A stretch of DNA of 64,000 bases from a bacterium C-53 (GTDB taxonomy: Bacteria > Bacillota > Clostridia > Lachnospirales > Lachnospiraceae): positions 1 through 64,000 of the forward strand of contig RAZD01000011.1 of assembly GCA_003612525.1 (NCBI GenBank), read 5' to 3'. The notes below the pieces were generated by a model. It was given only the letters and a program-made list of their open reading frames with translations. It was not told the origin of the DNA and ran no database searches. Made by a program: the position numbers and the translations under genes. This document shows, one piece after another, positions 40,472-48,691 of the stretch. Positions within the stretch are counted from its first letter, which is position 1; each line of letters begins with the position of its first letter.

Positions 40472-41686
40472 TTATTTATTTACGATTGCAATCTTAAGTC
40501 CTGTCATTGCAAGGTTTGTCTTCAGCGCCTCATTAATCTGCTCCAGAGGATACCTGTGTGTAATCAGCTCTGACAGAGGAAGCCCGATTCCTTTTGCTCT
40601 TTTCAGGAAATCAAATGTTGTGGCATAATCGCGAAGCGTATATACCCATGAACCTACCAGTGTGATTTCCTTTGAACACAAATCAAAGTGCGGATTGATT
40701 GTCGCATCGCCGCCATTAATGAAAAATCCCAGTTCACATAGTCCGCCGCCGTTGCGGATAAACTTGTAAATATTGGCATGCGCCATAGGATTGCCTGTAC
40801 ACTGGAATGCGAAGTCCGCCATATGTCCGTCAAAGGAAGCAGCTACCGCACCTGAAAGCGCCTCAATCCCTTGAAAATCTTTGAAGCTTACCGTATGGGA
40901 TGCACCCAGACGCATTGCAAAATCAAGTCTTGCCTGATTGCCGTCTACCGCTGTGATATTCTCAATTCCCATAGTGCGGAGCACTGCGATACAAATCAAA
41001 CCGATCGGCCCGCATCCCTGTACAACCACCCTGCTGTTAAAGCGGAGAATACCAGTTGTCTTCGCCCGCTCCACCGCATGCACCAGAACCGCACAGGGCT
41101 CAATCAGAATTCTGGAATCCAGATCAAGATCACTTACATTAAAGACCGTCGAGCCGCCCCGAACCAGTATGTAATCGGAAAACCAGCCATTAAGATGAAT
41201 CTCATCATCCGGAAGAAGCCCGTATACGTCCGCTCCTCCTATATTCTGCTTATTCAGGTCATACATTGTGATATCCGGGTCATCTTTAAAGATCATGCAG
41301 GTGACTACCTTATCCCCTATATGAAGATCTTTGCCTGCACTGTCTTTCTTTACGTTCTTACCCATTTTCACGATCTCGCCGGTTCCCTCATGTCCCAGAG
41401 CTACCGGAATCAGACCGAACGGGTCACGCTTAAATTCATGCGCGTCTGTGCCGCACACACCGCAGCCTTCTACTTTCACAAGGATATCATCATCGCCCAC
41501 CTCAGGCATCGGATATTCTTTTACTTCAAATTTTTCAAGCTCTGTGAGCATTGCCACATGAGCAGTGGAAGGAATGCCGGATGACGCTGTTTTGCCCGCT
41601 GAAGGTGCAGGAGCCGCGCCGCTTCCGGAAATCTGATTTAAAATCTGCTTTACAATCAGTTCCACATCCTGTTCATTTACTGCCAT
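40472..41686 (-). CDS. Zinc-type alcohol dehydrogenase with N-terminal encapsulation peptide
   Basis: A 404-residue protein. Residues 1-22 (NEQDVELIVKQILNQIS) form an amphipathic helix, then a Gly/Ala/Pro/Ser linker (to about 45): a typical encapsulation peptide. The rest is a medium-chain dehydrogenase: catalytic zinc region VEGCGVCGTDAHEF and GHEGTGEI, and NAD-binding VVVQGCGPIGL. The usual four-cysteine structural-zinc lobe is missing. It probably reduces lactaldehyde to propanediol or propanal to propanol inside the shell, recycling NADH made by the aldehyde dehydrogenase. Many microcompartments use an iron-type enzyme (PduQ) instead. Follows the aldehyde dehydrogenase by 16 bases. Confidence 0.9.
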   Translation of the reverse strand: MAVNEQDVELIVKQILNQISGSGAAPAPSAGKTASSGIPSTAHVAMLTELEKFEVKEYPMPEVGDDDILVKVEGCGVCGTDAHEFKRDPFGLIPVALGHEGTGEIVKMGKNVKKDSAGKDLHIGDKVVTCMIFKDDPDITMYDLNKQNIGGADVYGLLPDDEIHLNGWFSDYILVRGGSTVFNVSDLDLDSRILIEPCAVLVHAVERAKTTGILRFNSRVVVQGCGPIGLICIAVLRTMGIENITAVDGNQARLDFAMRLGASHTVSFKDFQGIEALSGAVAASFDGHMADFAFQCTGNPMAHANIYKFIRNGGGLCELGFFINGGDATINPHFDLCSKEITLVGSWVYTLRDYATTFDFLKRAKGIGLPLSELITHRYPLEQINEALKTNLAMTGLKIAIVNK

Positions 41687-41702
41687 TTTCTTACCTCCTC
41701 TG

Positions 41703-43094
41703 TTATCGGATGCAAAGACTGTCCGACATCGTGCAGCGCCTTCTCTTCGTAAATGCCTGTGCGCTCGTCAGACCTTCGCCGGTTCTTGATGCAATCGTAA
41801 ACGTACAGTAACCCTCGCCGCCAAATCCAAGTGCAGCATAGCTCGGCCCGTTCTTAACCAGAATCGCCGTATCGATTGCTTTCGCGTATGTCGTAATATT
41901 ATCTACATTTTTCGAATGGATGTGTGCGGAATGACGATTGCCGTGCTCCAGCCATACGGCCGTCTCGACGCCTTCCTCAAAGCTCTTTACCCTTACCATT
42001 CCGAGAATCGGCATCATCAGCTCCGTCGTAATCAGAGGATGTTCCTTTGGACCCTCAAATACGATACATCTTACTTCCGGCCCTGCCTCCACGCCTGCCA
42101 TAGCAAGGAGATCTCTCGCGCTTCTTCCCACACATTTTCTGTTCAGTGCACCCTTTGGCGTAATCACTGTAGCAGCAAGTTTATCCTGGACTTCTTTGCT
42201 GGCAAGATAACAGCCGTTCTCTGAAATCATATAGTGCATCAACTCATCTGCGATGCCGTCCATTGCAACGATTTCCTTCTCTGCGATACAGGGAAGATTA
42301 TTGTCAAATGTACAGCCGTTTACAATATCTTTCGCCGCTTTTCTCACATCCGCCGTCTCATCTACCAGCACGGGCGGATTCCCTGCGCCTGCGCCGATTG
42401 CTCTCTTCCCGGAGGAAAGAACCGCCGTCACAACGCCAGGACCGCCGGTTGCTACGAGAAGCGGAATTGCAGGATGCTTCATCATGATGGAACTTGTATC
42501 CATCGTAGGCACCTCCACGGTAACAGCCACATTGTCCGGACCGCCCGCCTCCATAGAAGCCTCATTAATCATATTGATCGTGAAAATTGTTGTTTTCTTT
42601 GCATTGGGATGGGGATTGAATACTACTGTATTGCCTCCTGCAATCATACCAATGGAATTGCAGATTACGGTTTCCGACGGATTCGTAGCCGGTGTAATCG
42701 CTCCAATTACACCAAACGGCCCCATCTCCACAAGGGTTAATCCTCTGTCACCGGACCAGGCCGTTGTGCTCAAATCCTCCGTACCGGGCGTCTTGTCCGC
42801 TGTGAGGTGGTGCTTTAAGATCTTATCGCCCACATTTCCCATCCCCGTTTCATTGACACCCATATTTGCAAGTATCTCCGCATTCTCATGCGTCTTTCTT
42901 CTGATTGCAGAGATAATCTTCTCTCTTTGATCAAGAGATAAATTGCGGACAACCTTCTGCGCTTCGATCGATGCCAGAATCGCGTCATTCATATCTTTGA
43001 ATACGCCATGCATCCCCTCCACGGAACCGGCTATCTGCATATTTGCCATGACCTTCTGCACTATGTCATGAATCATGTTCTCGTCTACAGACAC
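41703..43094 (-). CDS. pduP: CoA-acylating propionaldehyde dehydrogenase (PduP-like)
   Basis: A 463-residue aldehyde dehydrogenase that would oxidise propanal with CoA and NAD to propionyl-CoA. An N-terminal amphipathic helix (ENMIHDIVQKVMANMQIAG) serves as encapsulation peptide. The catalytic cysteine is in FDNNLPCIAEKE and the nucleotide region in AITPATNPSETV. The C-terminus ends with the family's FGGEGYCTFTIASRTGEG. Its start overlaps the end of the GlcG/HbpS-like gene by 10 bases. Confidence 0.93.
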   Translation of the reverse strand: MSVDENMIHDIVQKVMANMQIAGSVEGMHGVFKDMNDAILASIEAQKVVRNLSLDQREKIISAIRRKTHENAEILANMGVNETGMGNVGDKILKHHLTADKTPGTEDLSTTAWSGDRGLTLVEMGPFGVIGAITPATNPSETVICNSIGMIAGGNTVVFNPHPNAKKTTIFTINMINEASMEAGGPDNVAVTVEVPTMDTSSIMMKHPAIPLLVATGGPGVVTAVLSSGKRAIGAGAGNPPVLVDETADVRKAAKDIVNGCTFDNNLPCIAEKEIVAMDGIADELMHYMISENGCYLASKEVQDKLAATVITPKGALNRKCVGRSARDLLAMAGVEAGPEVRCIVFEGPKEHPLITTELMMPILGMVRVKSFEEGVETAVWLEHGNRHSAHIHSKNVDNITTYAKAIDTAILVKNGPSYAALGFGGEGYCTFTIASRTGEGLTSAQAFTKRRRCTMSDSLCIR

Positions 43095-43564
43095 GCTATT
43101 ACCTCCTTTAACATGGATTTACCATAGGCAGCCAGTTCCGTATCCTGAACGGCCGTACCGCCCGACACTCCAAGCGCCCCTATCATGGTATCTCCAACCA
43201 TCAGCGGCTCGCCGCCGCCCAGTATCATTACCCTGCCTTCGTTGGAAAACTGAAGGCCGTACAAATCCTGCCCCGGCTGACACAAACGTGACAGTTCTTT
43301 TGTCGACATCTGAAATGCGGTGGATGTATAAGTCTTATTCAACGCCACGTCAAAACTGCCGTGATATGCGCCGTCCATGCAATGTACTGCAACCGGCCGC
43401 CCTGATGCGTCCGATACCGCAACGACCACTCGCATCCCCATCTCCTCCGCCTTTTTTTCAACCGTCTCAATCAGTCTGACCGCCAGTCTTAAGGACATGA
43501 CTTCTTTTACTATGGCATGATCAACAATATTTCTTACTGTTTTCTCAAGATTGTATTTATCCAT
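43085..43564 (-). CDS. GlcG/HbpS-like (PduO C-terminal-type) heme-binding family protein
   Basis: A 159-residue protein of the HbpS/GlcG family: LRLAVRLIETVEKKAEEMG, VVVAVSDASGRPVAVHCMDGA, ALNKTYTSTAFQM and GGGEPLMVGDTMIGALGVSGG. The same domain forms the C-terminal half of PduO and stands alone in many microcompartment loci, where it may bind heme or a flavin. Its role is unknown. The first about 25 residues (NLEKTVRNIVDHAIVKEV) are helical and could double as a targeting helix. Confidence 0.88.
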   Translation of the reverse strand: MDKYNLEKTVRNIVDHAIVKEVMSLRLAVRLIETVEKKAEEMGMRVVVAVSDASGRPVAVHCMDGAYHGSFDVALNKTYTSTAFQMSTKELSRLCQPGQDLYGLQFSNEGRVMILGGGEPLMVGDTMIGALGVSGGTAVQDTELAAYGKSMLKEVIACL

Positions 43565-43567
43565 CGC

Positions 43568-44365
43568 TTACTTTCCAAGCTGTTCCAAAACCTTCTTTGT
43601 AATAGCTGCTACAAGCTCTTGGCTGTCCTGTGTGCCTGCCGAGGAAGAACAGGAACCGCAGTTATGGCAGTTTGCTTTTCCTTTGTTCTGGCACAGATCT
43701 GCCGGATGACGTCCCGGAAGACCCATTTTTCTTCTGATCTCATACAATTTCTCTACATTTGCAGGGCTGAACTCCTTCGGTCCGCCAAGCTGTCTTGCCT
43801 TATACAGAAGTTCTGCGTAGAATTCAACGGATTCCATCTTCATGTAAGCAGCAAGCAGGTCTGTTGACCATGTCAGGGCGCCATGGCTCTCAAGAAGCAC
43901 TGCATCGAAATGCTCCAGATAAGGCTCTACCGCATCCGGAATCTCCGTTGTGGAAGGCGTTCCGTAAGGTGCGATCGGCACACAACCAAGTGCGATAACC
44001 GCCTCCGGCATAATCGGCTGTGTCAGCGGAATTCCCGCAATCGCAAAGCTTGTTGCGAATGTCGGATGTGCATGTACAACTGAACCCACATCCGGTCTCT
44101 TCTGGTATACACGCATATGCATTTTAATCTCGGAAGAAGGTCTGAATCCTTTGTTCGCCTGAATCACATTTCCCTGCGCATCTACCTTACAGATATATTC
44201 AGGTGTCATGAATCCCTTCGACACGCCTGTAGGGGTGCATAAAAATTCATTGTCATTCAATTTTACGGAAATATTTCCGTCGTTTGCCGCAACCATGTTG
44301 CGGTCGTAAATTCTCTTACCGATGTCGCAGATTTGTTTCTTGATTTCATATTCGTTCTGTGCCAT
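43568..44365 (-). CDS. fucA: Class II fuculose/rhamnulose-phosphate aldolase with C-terminal encapsulation peptide
   Basis: A 265-residue class II aldolase. Zinc and catalytic residues appear in SSEIKMHMRVYQ, VVHAHPTFATSFA and LLESHGALTW. It would split L-fuculose-1-phosphate (or L-rhamnulose-1-phosphate) to DHAP and lactaldehyde. After the catalytic domain comes a linker with four cysteines, Cys225, Cys233, Cys236 and Cys239 (C-x7-C-x2-C-x2-C), a Ser/Gly stretch, and a C-terminal amphipathic helix SQELVAAITKKVLEQLGK (about 248-265). The last is an encapsulation peptide placing the aldolase in the microcompartment. The cysteine cluster is unusual for this enzyme and might bind zinc or an Fe-S centre. 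Confidence 0.92.
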   Translation of the reverse strand: MAQNEYEIKKQICDIGKRIYDRNMVAANDGNISVKLNDNEFLCTPTGVSKGFMTPEYICKVDAQGNVIQANKGFRPSSEIKMHMRVYQKRPDVGSVVHAHPTFATSFAIAGIPLTQPIMPEAVIALGCVPIAPYGTPSTTEIPDAVEPYLEHFDAVLLESHGALTWSTDLLAAYMKMESVEFYAELLYKARQLGGPKEFSPANVEKLYEIRRKMGLPGRHPADLCQNKGKANCHNCGSCSSSAGTQDSQELVAAITKKVLEQLGK

Positions 44366-44428
44366 TTTTTTTCTCCTTTTCCTTTAATTATATTTTATTT
44401 TAAATTATTAAAAATAATTTTCCGTACC

Positions 44429-44947
44429 TTACCGGGATTCAAAACTTCCCTTCCCGCCGCTTTTCATTTCAGATTCTGTCTTTTGGTCTTCTTCCTGCGT
44501 CTGCCAAGGCAGTTCATCTCCCGGCTCCCGCAGATATTCAAGAATATCCGCCACGCCCTCACCGGATTTGGAATTGACAAAGAAAATGTTTTTGCATCCG
44601 GTAAGCCGCAGCCATCGCTCTGCCTGCTCCCTGCATGCGTCCTTCCTGTCAATCTTTGTCACAATCCCGATGACATCCCGGTTTACCATACATGTAATAT
44701 TGGGCGGATAAAGCGAATAGGGTTCATTGGCGGCCAGAAGCAGTCCCACCACATCCGCCTCATAGGAATACAAAGCCAGTGCCCGTCCCAGTTTCGCAGT
44801 CTGTATGTACTCGCCCGGCGTATCGATAATCACATCAAAATAATTGATATACTGCGTCTTTTTATACAGGATTGTCTCTCCTCTGAGCGCCTGTGTCAGC
44901 GTAGTCTTTCCCGCCTCACTGCGCCCCATCAATATGATCTTTTTCAT
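44429..44947 (-). CDS. pduV: Microcompartment-associated GTPase (EutP/PduV)
   Basis: A 172-residue Ras-like GTPase: P-loop GRSEAGKTTL (residues 8-17), G3 DTPGEY, G4 TKID. PduV/EutP proteins associate with the shell, in Pdu through PduU, and may govern movement. The start codon overlaps the stop codon of the pduU-like gene (ATGA), so the pair is translated together. The C-terminal 25 residues are charged and low complexity. Confidence 0.93.
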   Translation of the reverse strand: MKKIILMGRSEAGKTTLTQALRGETILYKKTQYINYFDVIIDTPGEYIQTAKLGRALALYSYEADVVGLLLAANEPYSLYPPNITCMVNRDVIGIVTKIDRKDACREQAERWLRLTGCKNIFFVNSKSGEGVADILEYLREPGDELPWQTQEEDQKTESEMKSGGKGSFESR

Positions 44948-45297
44948 GTTCTTGTCATCCGGCAGACCGTATAACCGAGTGTTTCCTCCGTATAGCGCAG
45001 AATCGCCTGTTCCGCTGCCTCAACCTCGGAAACTGTCCCTGTCACAATCACCGAACCGGAAAACCTGTCCACAAATCCAAGCTCCACACCGGATGATTTC
45101 AACGCAATATCCGCTATGATGATTGCTGTTTCCGCCGGGCTGACCGTCAATACGCCAATCGCCGATTTTGAATATTCCACCGCCGGATTCAGTCCCAGTT
45201 TTTCATAAAGCACGCTGTCCGGATTCGCAATGATATGGGCCAGCGTAATCTGCTTTCCGGGAACAAGTTCCTGTATAATTCTCTGTTTTTCTTCCAT
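44944..45297 (-). CDS. pduU: Circularly permuted BMC-H shell protein (EutS/PduU)
   Basis: A 117-residue shell protein of the permuted BMC type: it begins KQRIIQELVPGKQITLAHIIANP (the beta-barrel segment), then AIGVLTVSPAETAIIIADIALKSSGVELGFVDRFSGSVIVTGTVSEVEAAEQA. The N-terminal barrel plugs the pore and in PduU binds PduV. First gene of the microcompartment operon, behind the promoter at 45343-45371. Confidence 0.94.
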   Translation of the reverse strand: MEEKQRIIQELVPGKQITLAHIIANPDSVLYEKLGLNPAVEYSKSAIGVLTVSPAETAIIIADIALKSSGVELGFVDRFSGSVIVTGTVSEVEAAEQAILRYTEETLGYTVCRMTRT

Positions 45298-45342
45298 TGC
45301 TGCTCCTCGCCAGATACGACTGTTTTCTTAATCTTTGTCCTG

Positions 45343-45371
45343 ATTATATAATACTGCACACCCAAAGTCAA
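45343..45371 (-). promoter_or_regulatory. Promoter of the microcompartment operon
   Basis: On the minus strand TTGACT (45366-45371), a 17-base spacer and a perfect TATAAT (45343-45348), about 40 bases before the pduU ribosome site (GAGGAG). The divergent PHP gene starts 156 bases away. The 45372-45526 stretch is very T-rich on the plus strand; I see no certain operator in it. Confidence 0.85.
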
Positions 45372-45526
45372 CACAAAACCTCGTATTTTATGTTCTGTTT
45401 TTGACTGTTTTGAAGTTTTATATGCATATTTTTTATTTAATATTTTGTTTTTGTTGTTTTTCTATGGTTTTTATGGCATAATAAGTCTGTATCTGCCAAT
45501 CATTCAGGAACAGGAAAGGATTCATT

Positions 45527-46258
45527 ATGCAGAATATACCGGTTCTATTCGACATCCATACGCACAGCGTTGCAAGCGGCCACGGCTCTTCTGATACAAT
45601 CACGGACATGGCACGCGCTGCATCCGATGCATCCCTGCAAATACTCGGAATCTCGGAACACGGTCCGAAGACCCCCGGCTCAGCAGGCAGTTCCTATTTC
45701 AGAAATCTGCGCCTTGCCAGCCGGAAACGATTCGGCATCACGGTCCTGTACGGCGCCGAACTGAATATTCTGAATGAGAACGGGGATGTCGATCTTGAGG
45801 ATTCCCTTCTTTGCACGCTCGACTACGCCCTTATCGGCATGCATCATCCATTGTTTTCGTCCGGCAGTGCATCTTCGAATACGGATGCGCTCATCCGCTC
45901 CATGAAGCATCCCCGTGTAAACTTTCTTGCACATCCGGATGACGGAAGATACCCGCTTGATTACGAACGTCTGCTTCACGAAGCTGCAAAGCGTCAGGTA
46001 TATCCGGAAATCAACAATGCCTCACTGACGCCTGACGCATACCGGACAGACGGACCTCAGAACATCCGGCATATCCTGTCTGTCTGCAAAGCGATTCGTC
46101 TGCCCGTTTTGCTGTCAAGCGACAGCCACGGAAAATCACACATAGGGGATATGAAACATATCTTTCCTCTGCTTCACGAATGTGATTTTCCACAATCGCT
46201 CATTCTCAATACAAACCCTTCCCTGCTCCTGCACATACTTAAGAAAGACAACGATTAA
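45527..46258 (+). CDS. PHP-domain phosphoesterase (YcdX/HisK-like)
   Basis: A 243-residue metal-dependent phosphoesterase of the PHP superfamily. Motif 1 is FDIHTHSVASGHGS, motif 2 GISEHGPKTPG, with YGAELNIL and GMHHPLF, HPDDGRYP, and the late motif LLSSDSHGKSHIGDM. These supply the trinuclear metal site. YcdX-like and histidinol-phosphatase-like members share this pattern; the substrate is not evident. It has an AAAGGA site before the start and is transcribed away from the microcompartment operon. The last 4 bases overlap the convergent small gene. Confidence 0.88.
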   Translation: MQNIPVLFDIHTHSVASGHGSSDTITDMARAASDASLQILGISEHGPKTPGSAGSSYFRNLRLASRKRFGITVLYGAELNILNENGDVDLEDSLLCTLDYALIGMHHPLFSSGSASSNTDALIRSMKHPRVNFLAHPDDGRYPLDYERLLHEAAKRQVYPEINNASLTPDAYRTDGPQNIRHILSVCKAIRLPVLLSSDSHGKSHIGDMKHIFPLLHECDFPQSLILNTNPSLLLHILKKDND

Positions 46259-46473
46259 AAATAATACACCGGCATTGCCTCTCCGAGGCCAAACCTTTCA
46301 TTGGGAAGCGCATCCCGCTCCAGAATACCGCTGTTCTTCTGGTATACGATCTTCTCCATCACCTTTTGATCTGGTTGTATTTCGCTCTTTTTCACAGGGT
46401 TCTTTTCCTGTGTTTTCGTTTTTTTGTCCATCGCTCTGGCGGCTCTCTGCATACTACCTCTTCCCACTGCCAT
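46255..46473 (-). CDS. Small basic protein linked to ParA
   Basis: A 72-residue protein, strongly basic at the N-terminus (AVGRGSMQRAARAMDKKTK) and with a conserved-looking C-terminal part (NERFGLGEAMPVYYF). It overlaps the end of the ParA-like gene by 20 bases in another frame, a sign of coupled expression. Partners of orphan ParA ATPases are often small basic DNA- or protein-binding factors; this is inference. I do not recognise a family. Confidence 0.6.
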   Translation of the reverse strand: MAVGRGSMQRAARAMDKKTKTQEKNPVKKSEIQPDQKVMEKIVYQKNSGILERDALPNERFGLGEAMPVYYF

Positions 46474-47257
46474 ATCTGATTACCTCCTCTGCCAGTTTTC
46501 TGTATTCCAGCGCACTCCTTGTATTCTTTTTATAAACCGCCACAGGCTTTGAATTATCCTGCGCCCATTCCACCGTGGAATCCACATGAATAAACGTATC
46601 AAATACATGAATTCCGTCATAAGCATCCAGAATGCCTCTCGCATGCCTGTAATAATTCTTCCGCTCATCCACTTTCGTGATCAGAACCCCCATTACAGAC
46701 GCATCCGCTATGTCCTGAATATCATTTAGAAAATCAAACATATTCGCCAGTCCGAAAAATCCCCACGGAGATGCCTCCACAGGCACAATGACAAAGTCGG
46801 ATGCGCAGAGGATATTGATGACCCAGGCGCCAAGCGTCGGCGGCGCATCTATTAAAATAAAATCGTACTCTCCTTTTTCCACGATCGTTTTTAAACATTT
46901 CTTAAGAATAAATTCCCGTTGTACCATAGCAAACAACTCATATTCCACCTGGCTCATCAGTATGGACGATGGTATCAAATCAAGATTTTCATAAGGCGTA
47001 TGCACAATATAATCCTGCAAATCCTGCTTGTGTCGGACTGCCTCATAGAGGTTTTTCCCGTTCTCGGCCATATCAAGCGCCGTTTCCTCATCAAAGAACG
47101 AGAGAGACAGATTCAGCTGCATATCTCCATCCACCAGAAGAACCTTCCTGCCCGCCAGAGACAGCTCGTAACCCAGATTTGAACAGGATGTGGACTTACC
47201 GCTCCCGCCCTTATTGTTGGTAAAGCAAATTGTAATGGTTTTCCCACCGTCTTTCAT
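46454..47257 (-). CDS. ParA-family ATPase
   Basis: A 267-residue Walker-type ATPase with the deviant P-loop KGGSGKSTSCSNLGYEL, Walker A' FILIDAPPTLG, and the switch region DGDMQLNLSLSFFD. This is the AAA-like family that positions chromosomes, plasmids, chemoreceptors or microcompartments (McdA) on the nucleoid. No ParB or parS-like repeat is next to it, so it is not a plasmid partition pair. Closeness to the microcompartment locus makes shell positioning possible but the operon is separate and the partner does not look like McdB. Upstream gene order suggests readthrough from rhaB, 22 bases away. Confidence 0.88.
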   Translation of the reverse strand: MKDGGKTITICFTNNKGGSGKSTSCSNLGYELSLAGRKVLLVDGDMQLNLSLSFFDEETALDMAENGKNLYEAVRHKQDLQDYIVHTPYENLDLIPSSILMSQVEYELFAMVQREFILKKCLKTIVEKGEYDFILIDAPPTLGAWVINILCASDFVIVPVEASPWGFFGLANMFDFLNDIQDIADASVMGVLITKVDERKNYYRHARGILDAYDGIHVFDTFIHVDSTVEWAQDNSKPVAVYKKNTRSALEYRKLAEEVIRYGSGKR

Positions 47258-47279
47258 TCCCTAATCACTCCAGTAATGA

Positions 47280-48677
47280 TTATTTATAAATCTGTATTTC
47301 AAATGATTTTGCGACGCAGGCCCTCGCTTCTGTCAGATCGCAAAATGTGCCGTCCTGAATCATCTGCGTCAGAATATTGCCGATCGCCGTAGCCTCCCCG
47401 GGCCCCGCATACACCGGAATACCTGTATACTTCGCTGTCAGCTCATTTAAGTACACCGCGTTGGAACCGCCGCCGATAATATGAATCCTGTCGTATTTCT
47501 TTCCGGTCAGGTGTTCAATCTCTTTCAGCTTTTCCGCATAACACTTCGCAAGACTGTTGTAAACCACACAGGCAAGCTCCGCAAGCGTTTCCGGCACTGC
47601 CTGCTCTGTCCTGCGGCAGTAATCCTGAATCGCTGCCACCATATCATCCGGCGACAGAAAACTGTCATCCTGACAGTCAACGATCGACGCGATTGTTTCC
47701 CCAGACGCCTGCCCACACAATTCTCCATAAGACATATCCGGTGCAAGCTGTCCCCTCACAGACTGAATCATCCAGAGACCCATAATATTTGTCAGATACG
47801 TAATCCTGCCGTTATATCCGCCCTCATTCGTAAAATTCGCCCTTTTGCTCTCTTTGGAACAGTCCGCATTCGCCCGCTCCACACCCATTAAAGACCATGT
47901 GCCGGAACTGATGTAGCATGTGTCCGCTTCATTGGAAGGAACAGACATCACTGCCGACGCCGTATCGTGAGTAGGCGGCAGCACAACCTGACAATCATAT
48001 CCTACAAGCGCCTTTACTTCCTCCGTTAAGGAGCCAACTGCCGTGCCTGGCATATGTATTTTCTGAAACATGGATTTATTGTAGCCAAGCATTTCTATAA
48101 GCTCGTAATCCCAGTCTTTCGTCACCGGATTTAAAAGCTGGCTCGTGGTCGCTTCCGAATATTCCTGTACCATACTGCCACAAAGACGATAATGAAAATA
48201 ATCAGGAATCATCAGCATTGCAGACGCCTTTTCCATATACTCTGGCTGCTGCTTTTTAAGCGCCATAAGCTGATATACCGTATTATAAATTGCTTTCTGT
48301 ATTCCTGTTCTCGCATACAGATCTTCCTCACTGATCACCTCATAAACCGCCTGGTCCATATTGTCTGTCCGATGATCTCTGTAGCCCACCGCCTTTCCAA
48401 GCATGTTTCCTTCCTGGTCAAGCAGTACATAGTCAACTCCCCAGGTGTCAATCCCCACACTCTCGGGAATCTTTCCGATTTCACGGCATTTTTTCATGCC
48501 GGTTATAATTTCATTGAAGAGACGCTCCACATTCCAGCAAAGCATTCCGTCCTCATTATCCATACCGTTCCAAAAACGGTACACTTCCTCCAATACAATC
48601 TTTCCATCCTGTAAACTGCCCAGTATATGCCTTCCGCTGGACGCACCGATGTCTATTGCCAGAAAATATTTATCCAT
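47280..48677 (-). CDS. rhaB: Rhamnulokinase-like FGGY kinase
   Basis: A 465-residue FGGY kinase most like RhaB: LAIDIGASSGRHILG, VGIDTWGVDYVLLDQEG, VLPPTHDTASAVMSVP, YISSGTWSLMGVE and HIIGGGSNAVYLNELTA. RhaB phosphorylates L-rhamnulose at O-1. No rhamnose isomerase is in the window, while fucU and fucI are in the same neighbourhood. The likely reaction here is L-fuculose to L-fuculose-1-phosphate, with rhamnulose as a possible second substrate for the dual fucose/rhamnose microcompartment. It lies at the end of the fucose transport operon. Confidence 0.9.
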   Translation of the reverse strand: MDKYFLAIDIGASSGRHILGSLQDGKIVLEEVYRFWNGMDNEDGMLCWNVERLFNEIITGMKKCREIGKIPESVGIDTWGVDYVLLDQEGNMLGKAVGYRDHRTDNMDQAVYEVISEEDLYARTGIQKAIYNTVYQLMALKKQQPEYMEKASAMLMIPDYFHYRLCGSMVQEYSEATTSQLLNPVTKDWDYELIEMLGYNKSMFQKIHMPGTAVGSLTEEVKALVGYDCQVVLPPTHDTASAVMSVPSNEADTCYISSGTWSLMGVERANADCSKESKRANFTNEGGYNGRITYLTNIMGLWMIQSVRGQLAPDMSYGELCGQASGETIASIVDCQDDSFLSPDDMVAAIQDYCRRTEQAVPETLAELACVVYNSLAKCYAEKLKEIEHLTGKKYDRIHIIGGGSNAVYLNELTAKYTGIPVYAGPGEATAIGNILTQMIQDGTFCDLTEARACVAKSFEIQIYK

Positions 48678-48691
48678 TCTGCCCGCCCTTT

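Noticed and set aside
46454-47257. Plasmid partition locus
   Set aside because: No ParB, no parS-like iterons and no replication gene are nearby; it is flanked by sugar metabolism genes.
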